Of a stretch of DNA of 64,000 nt, positions 8,980 to 16,592 are shown piece after piece. A program made the translations under genes and the position numbers. The first letter of the stretch is position 1; the number at the start of each line of letters is the position of its first letter. A model generated the notes under the pieces. That model was not told the origin of the DNA. It did no database searches and saw nothing but the letters and a program-made list of their open reading frames with translations. The stretch covers positions 1 through 64,000 of the forward strand of contig NZ_WSRO01000002.1 in the NCBI RefSeq assembly GCF_009769735.1. The letters run 5' to 3'. The DNA is from Streptomyces sp. BA2. Its GTDB lineage: Bacteria > Actinomycetota > Actinomycetes > Streptomycetales > Streptomycetaceae.

Positions 8980-9427
8980 TCAAGAAGCCGTTGAAACACA
9001 CGCTCTCCGTGTGGTCACCGAGCTCTATCCCCATGACCTGGGCGCCATACTCGGAGGCTCCGCCGCTCAGGGGCGGGCCACCGCGACCAGCGATCTGGAT
9101 GTGGCCGTGCTCCTTCCCGACTCGGACATCAGTCGGCGGGAAGTGATCCGTCACCAGGGCCGCATCGTCGAGCTGTTCCTCAACACCCTGGGGGACATAC
9201 CGGAGTTCTTCGCCTGGGACCGAGCCCGGCGCCGCGGGACCGTCCTGTTCGTCTACGACCAGGGTCTGCCCCTGGCAGACCCGGTCCTGGGCAAAGCACT
9301 GCTGGATGGGCACCAGGCCGTAGCCGAACACGCCGTCCCCCGACTGTTGACCACTGCGGTGAATCAGGTGCTCGACCTGCTGGGCGGACCACTGCTTGAG
9401 GGTTTCTCCCACCCCTGGCGAGCCTGA
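8972..9427 (+). CDS. Nucleotidyltransferase-domain protein (short)
   Basis: A 151-residue protein with a minimal nucleotidyltransferase fold: GGSAAQGRATATSDLD at about 28-43 is the GSxxxG...SDxD signature, followed by strands VAVLLPDS and RIVELFL. These enzymes move an NMP to a small molecule or protein; DNA polymerase beta-like antitoxins (MNT) and aminoglycoside adenylyltransferases belong here. The protein lacks the usual C-terminal helical domain, and its last 20 codons overlap the 3' end of the convergent GNAT gene, so it may be truncated. Its ATG overlaps the stop of the recombinase-like gene by eight bases, which ties it to the element's operon. Confidence 0.7.
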   Translation: MNDQEAVETHALRVVTELYPHDLGAILGGSAAQGRATATSDLDVAVLLPDSDISRREVIRHQGRIVELFLNTLGDIPEFFAWDRARRRGTVLFVYDQGLPLADPVLGKALLDGHQAVAEHAVPRLLTTAVNQVLDLLGGPLLEGFSHPWRA

Positions 9428-10305
9428 GTTGCTCCTGATGCGCCCCAGGAGAAGTCGTATCCGGCCCAGTCCGTAACCGGGACATATCCGATTCGCTGGT
9501 AGAGGGCGTTGCTGGCACGGTTGGCAGGGTCCGCGAACAGCACGACGTCCGTCGCTCCTGCGGCCAGCGCGGCTCGGCTCACCTCGACCGTCACGGCACC
9601 CGCGTAGCCGCACCCCCGAAGGTGCGCCGGGGTGTACACCGGGTCCACTCGGACCATGCCTGCAACTATCACCGTCGTGGCGGCCATGGAGACGGGTGTA
9701 CCGTCCGGTGTCTGCCAGAACGTGAAGTGCCTGTCCGCGAAGCGCGAGCAGGCCCAGGAGTCGATGTCCACAGCGGGGATCTCTCCGACTGTTTCGACGA
9801 ACTCAGCTACCCAGCAGACGAGTTGCTCATGGTCCTGATCGCCCACAGCGCGACTGCGGCCCTTGGGAAGCGGCTCAGGCGGGGTGATCGTGCCGAGACG
9901 GTAGAGACGGTTCCGTTGGCTGAGTGTCGGTACCGCGCCTGTGCGTCGCTGCCATGCCTCGGCGAAAGCGGTAGCGGTGCAGTGGTCCGCGCTGACACCG
10001 GGGACGGGGCGGCCGAGGTCAGCCAGGCGAGCGGCGAGCAGGTCGGCCTGCTCGCCCGTGGTGGATGTGAGACTCAGGGGACCGGACGGAGTGCGCTGGT
10101 AGAAGGTGGCACAGATCTCGCCCCCGAGCTCCAACTGGCCGAATACAGAGGCACCGGCGCCGCGCTCAGCCTCCCTGTCCGTTAGCAGCTTCTCCGTCAC
10201 CGTCAGGGGCATGGTGTGCAGGGCAGGTCGGGAGCGCAGGAAACCTCCAGATCGGGCGAGGAAGTCGTCGACGCCTTCGGTGAGGTGCCAGTCATCGGGG
10301 CGCAT
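9364..10305 (-). CDS. GNAT family N-acetyltransferase
   Basis: A 313-residue protein. The C-terminal half (about 150-290) is a GNAT acetyltransferase: VRVDPVYTPAHLRGCGYAG is the acetyl-CoA pyrophosphate loop, and NRASNALYQRIGYVPV is the last strand-helix-strand. The N-terminal half resembles the degenerate GNAT-like lobe of two-lobed actinobacterial members. Natural relatives end near YDF; the final 25 residues (from WGASGATQ) look like read-through, so the 3' end has probably been joined to new DNA where it converges with the nucleotidyltransferase gene. The substrate cannot be told from sequence. Confidence 0.8.
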   Translation of the reverse strand: MRPDDWHLTEGVDDFLARSGGFLRSRPALHTMPLTVTEKLLTDREAERGAGASVFGQLELGGEICATFYQRTPSGPLSLTSTTGEQADLLAARLADLGRPVPGVSADHCTATAFAEAWQRRTGAVPTLSQRNRLYRLGTITPPEPLPKGRSRAVGDQDHEQLVCWVAEFVETVGEIPAVDIDSWACSRFADRHFTFWQTPDGTPVSMAATTVIVAGMVRVDPVYTPAHLRGCGYAGAVTVEVSRAALAAGATDVVLFADPANRASNALYQRIGYVPVTDWAGYDFSWGASGATQARQGWEKPSSSGPPSRSST

Positions 10306-10533
10306 AGTTCATGGTCTCTGACGTACTCGACGCTGGGGAGCACTTGCCCGGACCAGATCGGCACCTGCCGAGGGTGATCGGCATTAGATCCGAGCCAGAG
10401 CCAGTGCCCTTCGACGTGGGCAGAGGTCCCGCTGCCCACCGCAGCATCAAGTAGTAGGCCCTCGATGGCCCCACCGTGGGTCGCCCGGCCTGAGAGACAG
10501 ACACTCCGGAATATCGCGCATGTGGAATGACGC

Positions 10534-10549
10534 CTCCCGCCAGTCGGAG
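10534..10549. other. Right junction site of mobile element (attR-like)
   Basis: CTCC (10534-10537, element) and GGAG (10546-10549, host gene) flank the spacer CGCCAGTC, matching the left junction in layout but not in spacer sequence. Joining the two element ends would give CTCCCGCC...GGCGGAG, a near-palindrome. Confidence 0.5.
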
Positions 10550-10830
10550 CTAAACAATGGAGCACGGCCGAGCGCCAGGCCTATGCCAACGACCTCGGCG
10601 ACGACCGGGCACTGATCGCCGTCACGGCAAAGTCCAACCGCAGCAAGTCCGACCAGGACCCCTCCACCTGGATGCCGCCGGCCGAAGGCAACCGGTGCGA
10701 CTACGTCAGCCAGTGGGTCGCTATCAAGACCCGCTGGAAGCTCGCCATTGACCCCAGCGAAGAAGCCGCCCTCGCCGAGAACGCCACCCGCTGCCCCAAC
10801 ATGCCCATCACGGTGCAACTCGCACGGTAG
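10546..10830 (+). pseudogene. Secreted HNH nuclease, 3' half
   Basis: In frame from 10546 the sequence reads GAKQWSTAERQAYANDLGD, then ALIAVTAKSNRSKSDQDP, STWMPP, and YVSQWVAIKTRWKLAID, ending with a stop at 10828-10830. This is the C-terminal half of the HNH nuclease begun at 4968, including the N-x-x-K/D part of the fold (NRSKSDQDP) that completes the metal site. It has no start codon or ribosome-binding site of its own. Rejoining the halves gives 230 codons, the normal family length. Confidence 0.85.
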
Positions 10831-11083
10831 CCCCGGCGTACATGCTGCCGCCCGGACAGACGGTGCCGCCCGTTGACGCCGGGGCGGCACCGTCGACTTC
10901 GTCAAGCATGGAAGGCGCCTCACACTGCGCGTCCAGCAGCGCCAAGCGATCAGAGGACGAATACTCCGTCCAGAAACCGTGGCGTGGCGGCTTCGTAAAG
11001 CCGCGCCGACAGGACTGGCCTGACTCGCATCAAACCGCCCGCAACCCGCGTGAGTACCCCCGAGAACAGGGCACACCAGCCTC
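10831..11083. other. Intergenic region downstream of the split nuclease
   Basis: No convincing gene. The short frames present have no ribosome-binding site or recognisable domain. Confidence 0.35.
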
Positions 11084-11323
11084 TTAACCTGCGACTTCAA
11101 GTTGGCGGAGGCTCAGTGACTGCTGGTTGCGCCCTGATGAGGCGGTCCGGATCACGGCCTGTGGGGGGTCCTCCGGAACTTGACGCTTGGTCAGCAAGAG
11201 TGCAATCGGCTTGCCCCCGGGGGCTACACGGAAGAATCGCCCGTCAGGGCCTCTGGGCTCCATCCCCTCTCCCCCGATGACAGGCAACCGCATCCGCTCC
11301 TGAGTAGACGAGATCACATCCAC
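11084..11323 (-). CDS. Small hypothetical protein (weak)
   Basis: A 79-residue frame with moderate codon bias and a protein-like middle (GRFFRVAPGGKPIALLLT). An internal ATG at 11293 is an alternative start. No family is recognised. It could also be a fragment. Confidence 0.3.
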   Translation of the reverse strand: MDVISSTQERMRLPVIGGEGMEPRGPDGRFFRVAPGGKPIALLLTKRQVPEDPPQAVIRTASSGRNQQSLSLRQLEVAG

Positions 11324-11425
11324 GTAGCTGAAGACCTGATGGGACCCCCGGATCTCTGCGAGCAGGCGGGGCCGATGCGCGCTGAACCACTTCGCGGACC
11401 CTCACATTCCTGGTTCACTCTGGAT

Positions 11426-12127
11426 ATGGGGGAAACAGTGACAGGGCCCTTCTGGACATCCGGTACCTTTTGGGGGGCGGCGGGTGTCATCGTTGCCATG
11501 GTGAGTGGCGTTGCCGCAGTGTGGGCCACCCTTCAATCTGCACATCCGAAGCGCCAGCTAGTTTACGACTATGAGGTGACGTCGATTGTCACGCGAAATC
11601 ACACGCTGGCCAACACCCTCGAATTGCGACGCAACGGTGAACTTCTCATAAATCCCCACGTGGTGCGTATCGATATCAGGAATACCGGACGGCGAGACAT
11701 TCCGAGCGCCGCATTCGATAGCGAGATGCCGGTATGTTTCAATCTCGGGGCGCAGATCCTTGAGGTCCTAGACGTCCATTCCCACTCGGCTGAGGCGCAG
11801 CCCCCTCGGTATGAGATTGTCGGGCAGGAGGTTCACATCAGGCCCGGCCGAATCGGCAGAGGGACGGGAGCGAGCTATACGCTCCTCGCGGACGGACTAC
11901 CCGCGCTCACTCTCACGAACTCCCTGATCGATATCGAGGTCAAACGCGGAACTGCACACCGGTGGGAGCGCCGCGCAGAAAGTATTGGCGAGTGGCTGGA
12001 AGACCTCCCCACTCCCATAGCCTTCTTCGGTGCGTGTTTATTTATCGGGCTGATTATCTACGGCCTCAGCTACCTCTTCGGGGGCACGGGGGGAATTGAT
12101 TTCCGGTTCAACTTCGAAAAGGTCTGA
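11426..12127 (+). CDS. Membrane protein with N- and C-terminal transmembrane helices
   Basis: A 233-residue protein. One membrane helix lies at about 15-33 (GVIVAMVSGVAAVWATL) and another at about 205-225 (IAFFGACLFIGLIIYGLSYLF). The 170 residues between them form a beta-rich domain (YDYEVTSIVTRN, RIDIRNTGRRDIPSAAF) with an immunoglobulin-like look. Similar small two-helix proteins occur widely in Streptomyces without known function. The start at 11426 follows a purine-rich stretch; the longer frame from 11180 includes non-coding sequence. A fragment on the other strand begins right after its stop. Confidence 0.75.
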   Translation: MGETVTGPFWTSGTFWGAAGVIVAMVSGVAAVWATLQSAHPKRQLVYDYEVTSIVTRNHTLANTLELRRNGELLINPHVVRIDIRNTGRRDIPSAAFDSEMPVCFNLGAQILEVLDVHSHSAEAQPPRYEIVGQEVHIRPGRIGRGTGASYTLLADGLPALTLTNSLIDIEVKRGTAHRWERRAESIGEWLEDLPTPIAFFGACLFIGLIIYGLSYLFGGTGGIDFRFNFEKV

Positions 12128-12129
12128 CC

Positions 12130-12396
12130 CGGCGCAGAGACTTCGACGAAGGTCACCTTGACGAATCGGATCGGGTCGGCGAACCGCTGTCCTGGCACCT
12201 GGACTTCGGCCTGAAGATCACCAACGGGCCGGACCCACCACGCGTGATCCACATCGGCCTGAACGAATAGCGTCCGGCCCGACCTGAGCAGAGTACGCAG
12301 CGGTGCGTACTCCTCCCGTCTGACGATCCAGGTCCATTCGATCGCATCGTCCTTATCGCCCGCCAGCCGACCACCATCGGGATTGATGGACCCCAC
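12130..12396 (-). pseudogene. Phage-tail-like protein fragment
   Basis: An open minus-strand stretch with strong codon bias reads WTWIVRREEYAPLRTLL, SGRTLFVQADVDHAWWVRP and PIRFVKVTFVEV. This strand pattern resembles the small tail-tube or distal-tail domains of actinophage proteins, but the match is by impression only. Both ends are cut off: upstream by DDE transposase remains, downstream by the gene ending at 12127. Confidence 0.3.
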
Positions 12397-12424
12397 CGGC
12401 CGCTCCAGACCGCGAACATCGAGT

Positions 12425-12856
12425 TCAGGTCGCGGCTGGCAAACTCGGGCCAGAGTGTGCGGGCTGGCCGAACCCGTGCGCGTGGGTGAGACAGACGATG
12501 AGGAGGGGGCGCCTGTTCGTGGCCGTGCGGGCCGGGTTCTCCCGCTTCAGCGCGGCCGCCAGGTCCAGCACCTCCACCGGCGTGCGGGGGATGGCCTTGC
12601 GCGGCTCGGGGACCAGCGCAGCGAACCCGCCGCGGCGGTAGTCCCTGGCCCACCGGTCGATCGTGCCCCGCGACACCTTCACCTGCCGGCCGAACGGGTC
12701 GGTGTGCTCTCGTTCTGCCAACTCCCGTGCCAGACGCCCGCGTTGGCGGGTCGTCAGGGCCGGATCGAGCAGGTCCTGGATCAGGGAATAGCGGAACAGC
12801 CCGACCTGCCGGGCCTTCTCCTCCCGACGGCGGTCTTCATCCTCGCTCGACACCAT
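12425..12856 (-). pseudogene. DDE transposase, N-terminal part only
   Basis: From the ATG at 12856 (with GAGGTGAG upstream) the protein reads MVSSEDEDRRREEKARQ, then FRYSLIQDLLDPALTTRQRG and VSRGTIDRWARDYRRGGFAA, a double helix-turn-helix of the Mu/IS481-like integrase-core transposases. Coding similarity stops at about LKRENPARTA (residue 113); the rest is unrelated and the DDE catalytic core is absent. It lies 104 bases downstream of the DUF6431 gene on the same strand, the usual partner order for this element type in Streptomyces. Confidence 0.65.
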
Positions 12857-12960
12857 GCGCGGACTCACCTCGCATCTCAATCGGCGTCCGCCTCCTCGCG
12901 GACGGACACGATCAAGACTCCCGGCGCCTCCCATCGCCGCCCAGGGGCGGCCCGTGTTGA

Positions 12961-13545
12961 TCAACTAGCGGAAGGCATGCAGGTCAGGACACGGCCGTCT
13001 ATCGCCCGGCCCGCGAACTCCCACCGCGACACCGTGTTCATGCTGGCCCACTTCATCGCGGCCGCCCGATGGGCGGCCGCGATGGCCGAGACGGCATCGG
13101 ACAGCGGGCCCTCGGACGGATCGGGCATCACCGGATCGTCGGCGAGCGCGACCAGGGCGACGGTGAAGTACCGGCGAACGTCCTCGGACTGCCCCCGGAA
13201 TCGGCGGATCCAGCCGCGGACGGTGCCCTCAGCCCGGCCCAGATGGGCGGCGACCTGGCGGTGCCCCAGCCCCAGAGCCGCTATCTCCAGTCCGGACCCG
13301 ATCACCCGGGCCGCGTCCGCCCGCCGAGGCCAGATGGCCTCCGGCAGCAGCATGTGCGTGACACCGCAGCCCGAACAGCGTGACCGGCGAGGCCGTACGA
13401 ACAGCCGGGCCCCGAGATCGCCGCGTACTTCCCGCGGCCGGCCGTGCCCCCACGGCGCAAGAGACACCTGGCACGACGGACAGGCCAACTCGCCCGCCCG
13501 CAGCTGGCATTCCACACGTACGACATCGGAATCGACGATGAGCAC
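12961..13545 (-). CDS. DUF6431-like zinc-binding HTH protein
   Basis: A 194-residue protein starting at GTG 13545 (GGAGG just upstream); a frame from 13617 is longer but lacks a site. It begins VLIVDSDVVRVECQLRAG, has CPSC near 24-27 and CSGC near 60-63 (two zinc-binding pairs), then a helix-turn-helix (ALGLGHRQVAAHLGRAEGTV, about 95-115) and a C-terminal helical part. DUF6431 genes regularly precede DDE transposase genes, so it is probably a DNA-binding accessory to transposition. The gene looks intact, but its transposase is truncated. Confidence 0.65.
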   Translation of the reverse strand: MLIVDSDVVRVECQLRAGELACPSCQVSLAPWGHGRPREVRGDLGARLFVRPRRSRCSGCGVTHMLLPEAIWPRRADAARVIGSGLEIAALGLGHRQVAAHLGRAEGTVRGWIRRFRGQSEDVRRYFTVALVALADDPVMPDPSEGPLSDAVSAIAAAHRAAAMKWASMNTVSRWEFAGRAIDGRVLTCMPSAS

Positions 13546-13623
13546 CCCACACCTCCGCTTCGTGCACATCGCGTCGTCGTTCACGAAGCAAGGCCAGACT
13601 GCCCAGCAAGTCAACACTCATGT

Positions 13624-14039
13624 TCACCGCGAGTGTCGCGAACCCCCACCTACATGCTCATACAGAGAGTCGTTCAACATCATGTGGCCGATGGTGGTGA
13701 GCAGTTCATGGTCGACGTGCTTGATGTCGGCGAAGTAGCGGTGGCGAGCGGCGTAGGAGAAGACCAGGGCGGAGATGCCCTCTTCGATGGCGATGGCGCG
13801 GCCGCCGTCCTCGGCCTCGTCGGCGTCGGGGCTGGACTTGCGTTTGCAGCCCAGGAGGAATCGGGTGACGGGTGACCAGCCCAGGACGGCCGCGTGGGCG
13901 AGGTGGAAGGCGTCAGGGAAGCGGTAGTCGTCCTCGACGCGGGAGGCGCTGGTGAGCGGGTCACCAGCTGTCCGCGTACAAGTGATCTTGCCAGGGCCAC
14001 ATTCTGGTGTACGCCGACACCCCGCTGCCGAGCCCGACC
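13624..14039 (-). pseudogene. 5'-truncated conserved protein, MazG-like fragment
   Basis: On the minus strand one frame reads VEDDYRFPDAFHLAHAAVLG, then WSPVTRFLLGCKRKSS, DEAEDGGRAIAIEEGISALV and HRYFADIKHVDHELL. This matches my memory of actinobacterial MazG-like pyrophosphohydrolase-type proteins with E-x-x-E(D/G) metal ligands. The upstream end runs into a degenerate repeat with a stop codon near 14040 and has no start; the downstream end changes after about residue 120 of the fragment. Confidence 0.45.
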
Positions 14040-14130
14040 GCTAGCCCGACTCCGAGGCCGCTTCGGAGCCCGGCGGTGAGTCCGACCGCAAGCCCGCTCC
14101 CGAGTCCGGCGGGGAGTCCGGCTGCAAAGT
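14030..14130. repeat. Degenerate short tandem repeat
   Basis: A run of imperfect 16-18-base units around the pattern CCCGAGTCCGGCGG and its variants (CCGACTCCGAGGC, AGTCCGACCGC). It lies exactly where the upstream part of the MazG-like fragment is lost. Confidence 0.45.
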
Positions 14131-14997
14131 TGCCGAGGTAGGTGGGCAGCGCCTGCGGGAGCCGAGCAGTCCCGGGCGCGCGCCGTGGTCACCGACCCGC
14201 TCTCCGCCCAGCGGGCCGCCGACGCGGCCGACCGGAGCGCTCACGCGCCCGTACGAGCCGAAGCACCCGCAAAAGCCGGCTGCCACTCTGCGGGCCCGGG
14301 TCCTCGGCGGCTCAACACCCTGTTCCCGCTGGTGCCAACGGCCGTGCTCACCCGTCGTGGGCCGAGCCTGAGAAGCGCGAGCATCCGGCGCCCCCACGGC
14401 TCCCCCCTCCCCTCTAGCACTCCAGCACTCCGCAGCCTCCCCAAGCGCCCGCCGGCGACAACCGCATCGGGCGCAGGGCCAACGCGGCCCTGGCCTCCGG
14501 TGCCGCGGCACTCGCCATACCCTCGGCTCCCGTCCCCCGTCAGGAGCTCCACCCACCCACCACGCCAGAGCCGCTGCCCCACCTGGCCGAACAGGCACAG
14601 CACACGGCCCGCACCTCCGGGCCCTCCGCGCAGGCGGCCCCTCCGTGGATGCCTACGACCTAGTCTCGTGTGGGAGATCGCGTCACTTCCTCCAGCCGAG
14701 CAGGCCCGTACCGCGGTGGCGCTCGAGAAGTGAGGCCGCGCTTCCCAGGCCGGACACACCCTGCGCCTGGCAGCCGGCCTCCCGCGCGCATCGGTCACAC
14801 CGAACTCACCGGCGGACTGTTCGCATCCGGCCAGTCCGACATAGGCGCTGAGCTGCTGAGAGCGGTCCTGCCCACACGGCAGCAGACAGACTCCGTCCCA
14901 GTCGTCCACGCCGGACCGGCGCTGACGGGCCACATGGTCGCGGCCGCACAGGAGGTCCCCGCCGGCTGCCACCGAAGCCTGCTCTTCATGCTGCGTC
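14131..14997. other. Degraded coding DNA, unassigned
   Basis: Several plus-strand stretches keep coding bias but no intact gene: about 14454-14660 (NRIGRRANAALASGAAALA, stopping at 14660) and about 14790-15023 (ARIGHTELTGGLFASGQ, ending at 15023). They lie in different frames and match nothing I recognise. Best read as remains of one or two genes. Confidence 0.35.
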
Positions 14998-15207
14998 TCA
15001 ACGGCGGGCGCGCCGACACCTGACGGAACAAAAGAGCGCAGCAAGGATGTGCCCCACGAGGGCACCGAGCGCGACGAAAATCCAGCCGTGCCAGCCGAGC
15101 AACATGCCCAGCGGCAGCGCGAGCCTGACGTCCCCGAAGCCGGAAGGCGACGGGTTCCCAGAATCTCGCGGTATGGATGTGCTGAACCCACGGGGCATGC
15201 GGCCCAA
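14998..15207 (-). pseudogene. Prepilin peptidase (A24) fragment
   Basis: The minus strand keeps the hallmark of A24 prepilin/type IV leader peptidases: SGFGDVRLALPLGMLLGWHG followed by hydrophobic IFVALGALVGHILAAL. The aspartate of G-F-G-D is one of the two catalytic Asp residues of this membrane protease family. Only about 60 codons remain of a protein normally over 200 residues. Confidence 0.5.
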
Positions 15208-15388
15208 TTATGGCTGCTGACACGTGGGTATGCACTGCTTACCGGAGATGGCTGAGCGGGCCTCGCCTGTCTTCCGGGGCCATCCGAGGTATCCGATGCT
15301 GCTGTTGGTCGATCTCACCGATCGCGTTGAGGACTTGACCGCCTCACCGGGCCGCTGACTCCCTCAAGCCGCCCATGGCCTCTCGCGG

Positions 15389-16375
15389 TCACTGGGCGTC
15401 TGGCTCTTCGGGCGAGGCCGAGGGTGAGCGCCACGCTTCGCCGTTGGGGAAGATCCATTGGCGGGTGGTCGGCTGCCATCGGGCGGGGACCATGATGGTG
15501 GGTATGCCGGGGTTGGGGTGAATGAGTGCTTCCCATGTGTCGTCGTCCCACACGATGACGACTTCGTCGGTGCCGAACGCGCTGATGTCTACCTCAAGCA
15601 GCATGAGTGCAGCGGCGGTTCGGCGATCTGGCTTGTCCTTCAGAGGCAGTATGAAGGACACGTTCAAGCCGTCAGGGCGTAGCGCGATGGCGTAGTCCGG
15701 CGCTTGGCGATTGAAGCCTCTTCCTCCTTCGAGGGCCCTGTTCGTCCCCTCTTCTCGCTCCCTGAGGAATTTCCCGACGGCCTTGCGGAGTGCAGTCTGG
15801 GACACTCCACTTATGGCCCCGCCGTATCCGGCCATGATCGCTTGGATGAAGGGGCCGAGTGTGAGCGTGATCAGCACGGTCTCCCAGACACCCGCCATAG
15901 GGCGGGATTCGCCCGGCTTGTAGTACGCAGGCGCTGTGACGGTCGCGTCGACCAATTCCGGGTGCACCGTACGGAGCTTGATGAGCTCGTCCGGGGTTGG
16001 TTCGAGGGTGTCGCTTGTGCCTCCAGTCAGGCGCCCCTGACGGAGAACCCGACGGTCCCAGCTCTCAAACATGGGGAGGCGGCTTTCGTGCCATTCACTG
16101 TTGAAGTCCGGGTGCTGACGGTATCGGCCAGCGAGCATGAGCATAGTGCGCCGGGCACTCGCCAAAGCAAGGCGCTCCAGCGCAGTTCCATCCGAAGCGA
16201 TTTGCGGCTGCGCTTCGCCAAGGACGTAGATGGCCTCGACCGCTTCGAAGATCCCGCGCCTATGCCAGAGATCCGCGAGCTCATCCCCCGCGCTCGCTGA
16301 GCGATCGTCCTCAAGGTGCGCTTCGGCCTCGTCGAAGCGAGCTTTCAGGAAGGCGATGATCGGCAGATCAGTCAT
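15389..16375 (-). CDS. DUF6221-like protein with C-terminal membrane-associated region
   Basis: A 328-residue protein starting at ATG 16375. Residues 1-100 (MTDLPIIAFLKARFDEAE, LASARRTMLMLAGRY, then HPDFNSEW) resemble the DUF6221 family, normally a small stand-alone helical protein. The rest differs: a hydrophobic segment at about 155-180 (WETVLITLTLGPFIQAIM) and a beta-rich C-terminal domain (DEVVIVWDDDTWEALIHP). It may be a natural fusion. A longer open frame that runs upstream to 17536 belongs to the ISL3 transposase and is joined only by chance. Confidence 0.6.
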   Translation of the reverse strand: MTDLPIIAFLKARFDEAEAHLEDDRSASAGDELADLWHRRGIFEAVEAIYVLGEAQPQIASDGTALERLALASARRTMLMLAGRYRQHPDFNSEWHESRLPMFESWDRRVLRQGRLTGGTSDTLEPTPDELIKLRTVHPELVDATVTAPAYYKPGESRPMAGVWETVLITLTLGPFIQAIMAGYGGAISGVSQTALRKAVGKFLREREEGTNRALEGGRGFNRQAPDYAIALRPDGLNVSFILPLKDKPDRRTAAALMLLEVDISAFGTDEVVIVWDDDTWEALIHPNPGIPTIMVPARWQPTTRQWIFPNGEAWRSPSASPEEPDAQ

Positions 16376-16538
16376 GCCCGGCAGCGTAGTTAGGAACTGG
16401 CGGCAAGGACACGGCCGAGCAGCAGCCACTGATCCTGCGACCGGGTGCACGTGATGGTCCGGCCTCGTCAGCAACGCTGACGGGCGTTCTCCATCTCGGT
16501 GGCGAGGGTCCGCAGGTTGGCTTTGTTGGCGAGTTACG

Positions 16539-16579
16539 GGCTCTGGCACAGATCTTGGGCTCTGTCGCTGATTTGGGGG
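16539..16579. repeat. ISL3 left inverted repeat
   Basis: Begins GGCTCTGGCACAGATCTTGG, continues GGCTCTGTCGCTGA and ends in a G run. It matches the right repeat with one A/T difference. GGCTCTG occurs twice inside each repeat. Confidence 0.8.
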
Positions 16580-16592
16580 GATGGCTGGTTGA

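Larger units (their letters stand above)
5376..10545 (+). mobile_element. Tn554-like tyrosine-recombinase element with NTase and GNAT cargo
   Basis: A 5,170-bp insertion in the HNH nuclease gene. Its borders are defined to the base if the host gene was intact: removing 5376-10545 restores the reading frame and the expected protein. No target duplication is seen, as for tyrosine-recombinase elements such as Tn554. It encodes, in order, a tyrosine recombinase, an HTH protein, a zinc-knuckle/recombinase-like protein and a nucleotidyltransferase, all overlapping by a few bases, then a convergent GNAT acetyltransferase. Gene sizes (375, 110, 657 residues) parallel TnpA, TnpC and TnpB of Tn554, in the order A-C-B. 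No phage structural or conjugation genes are present, so it moves by itself or with help from elsewhere. Confidence 0.78.
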
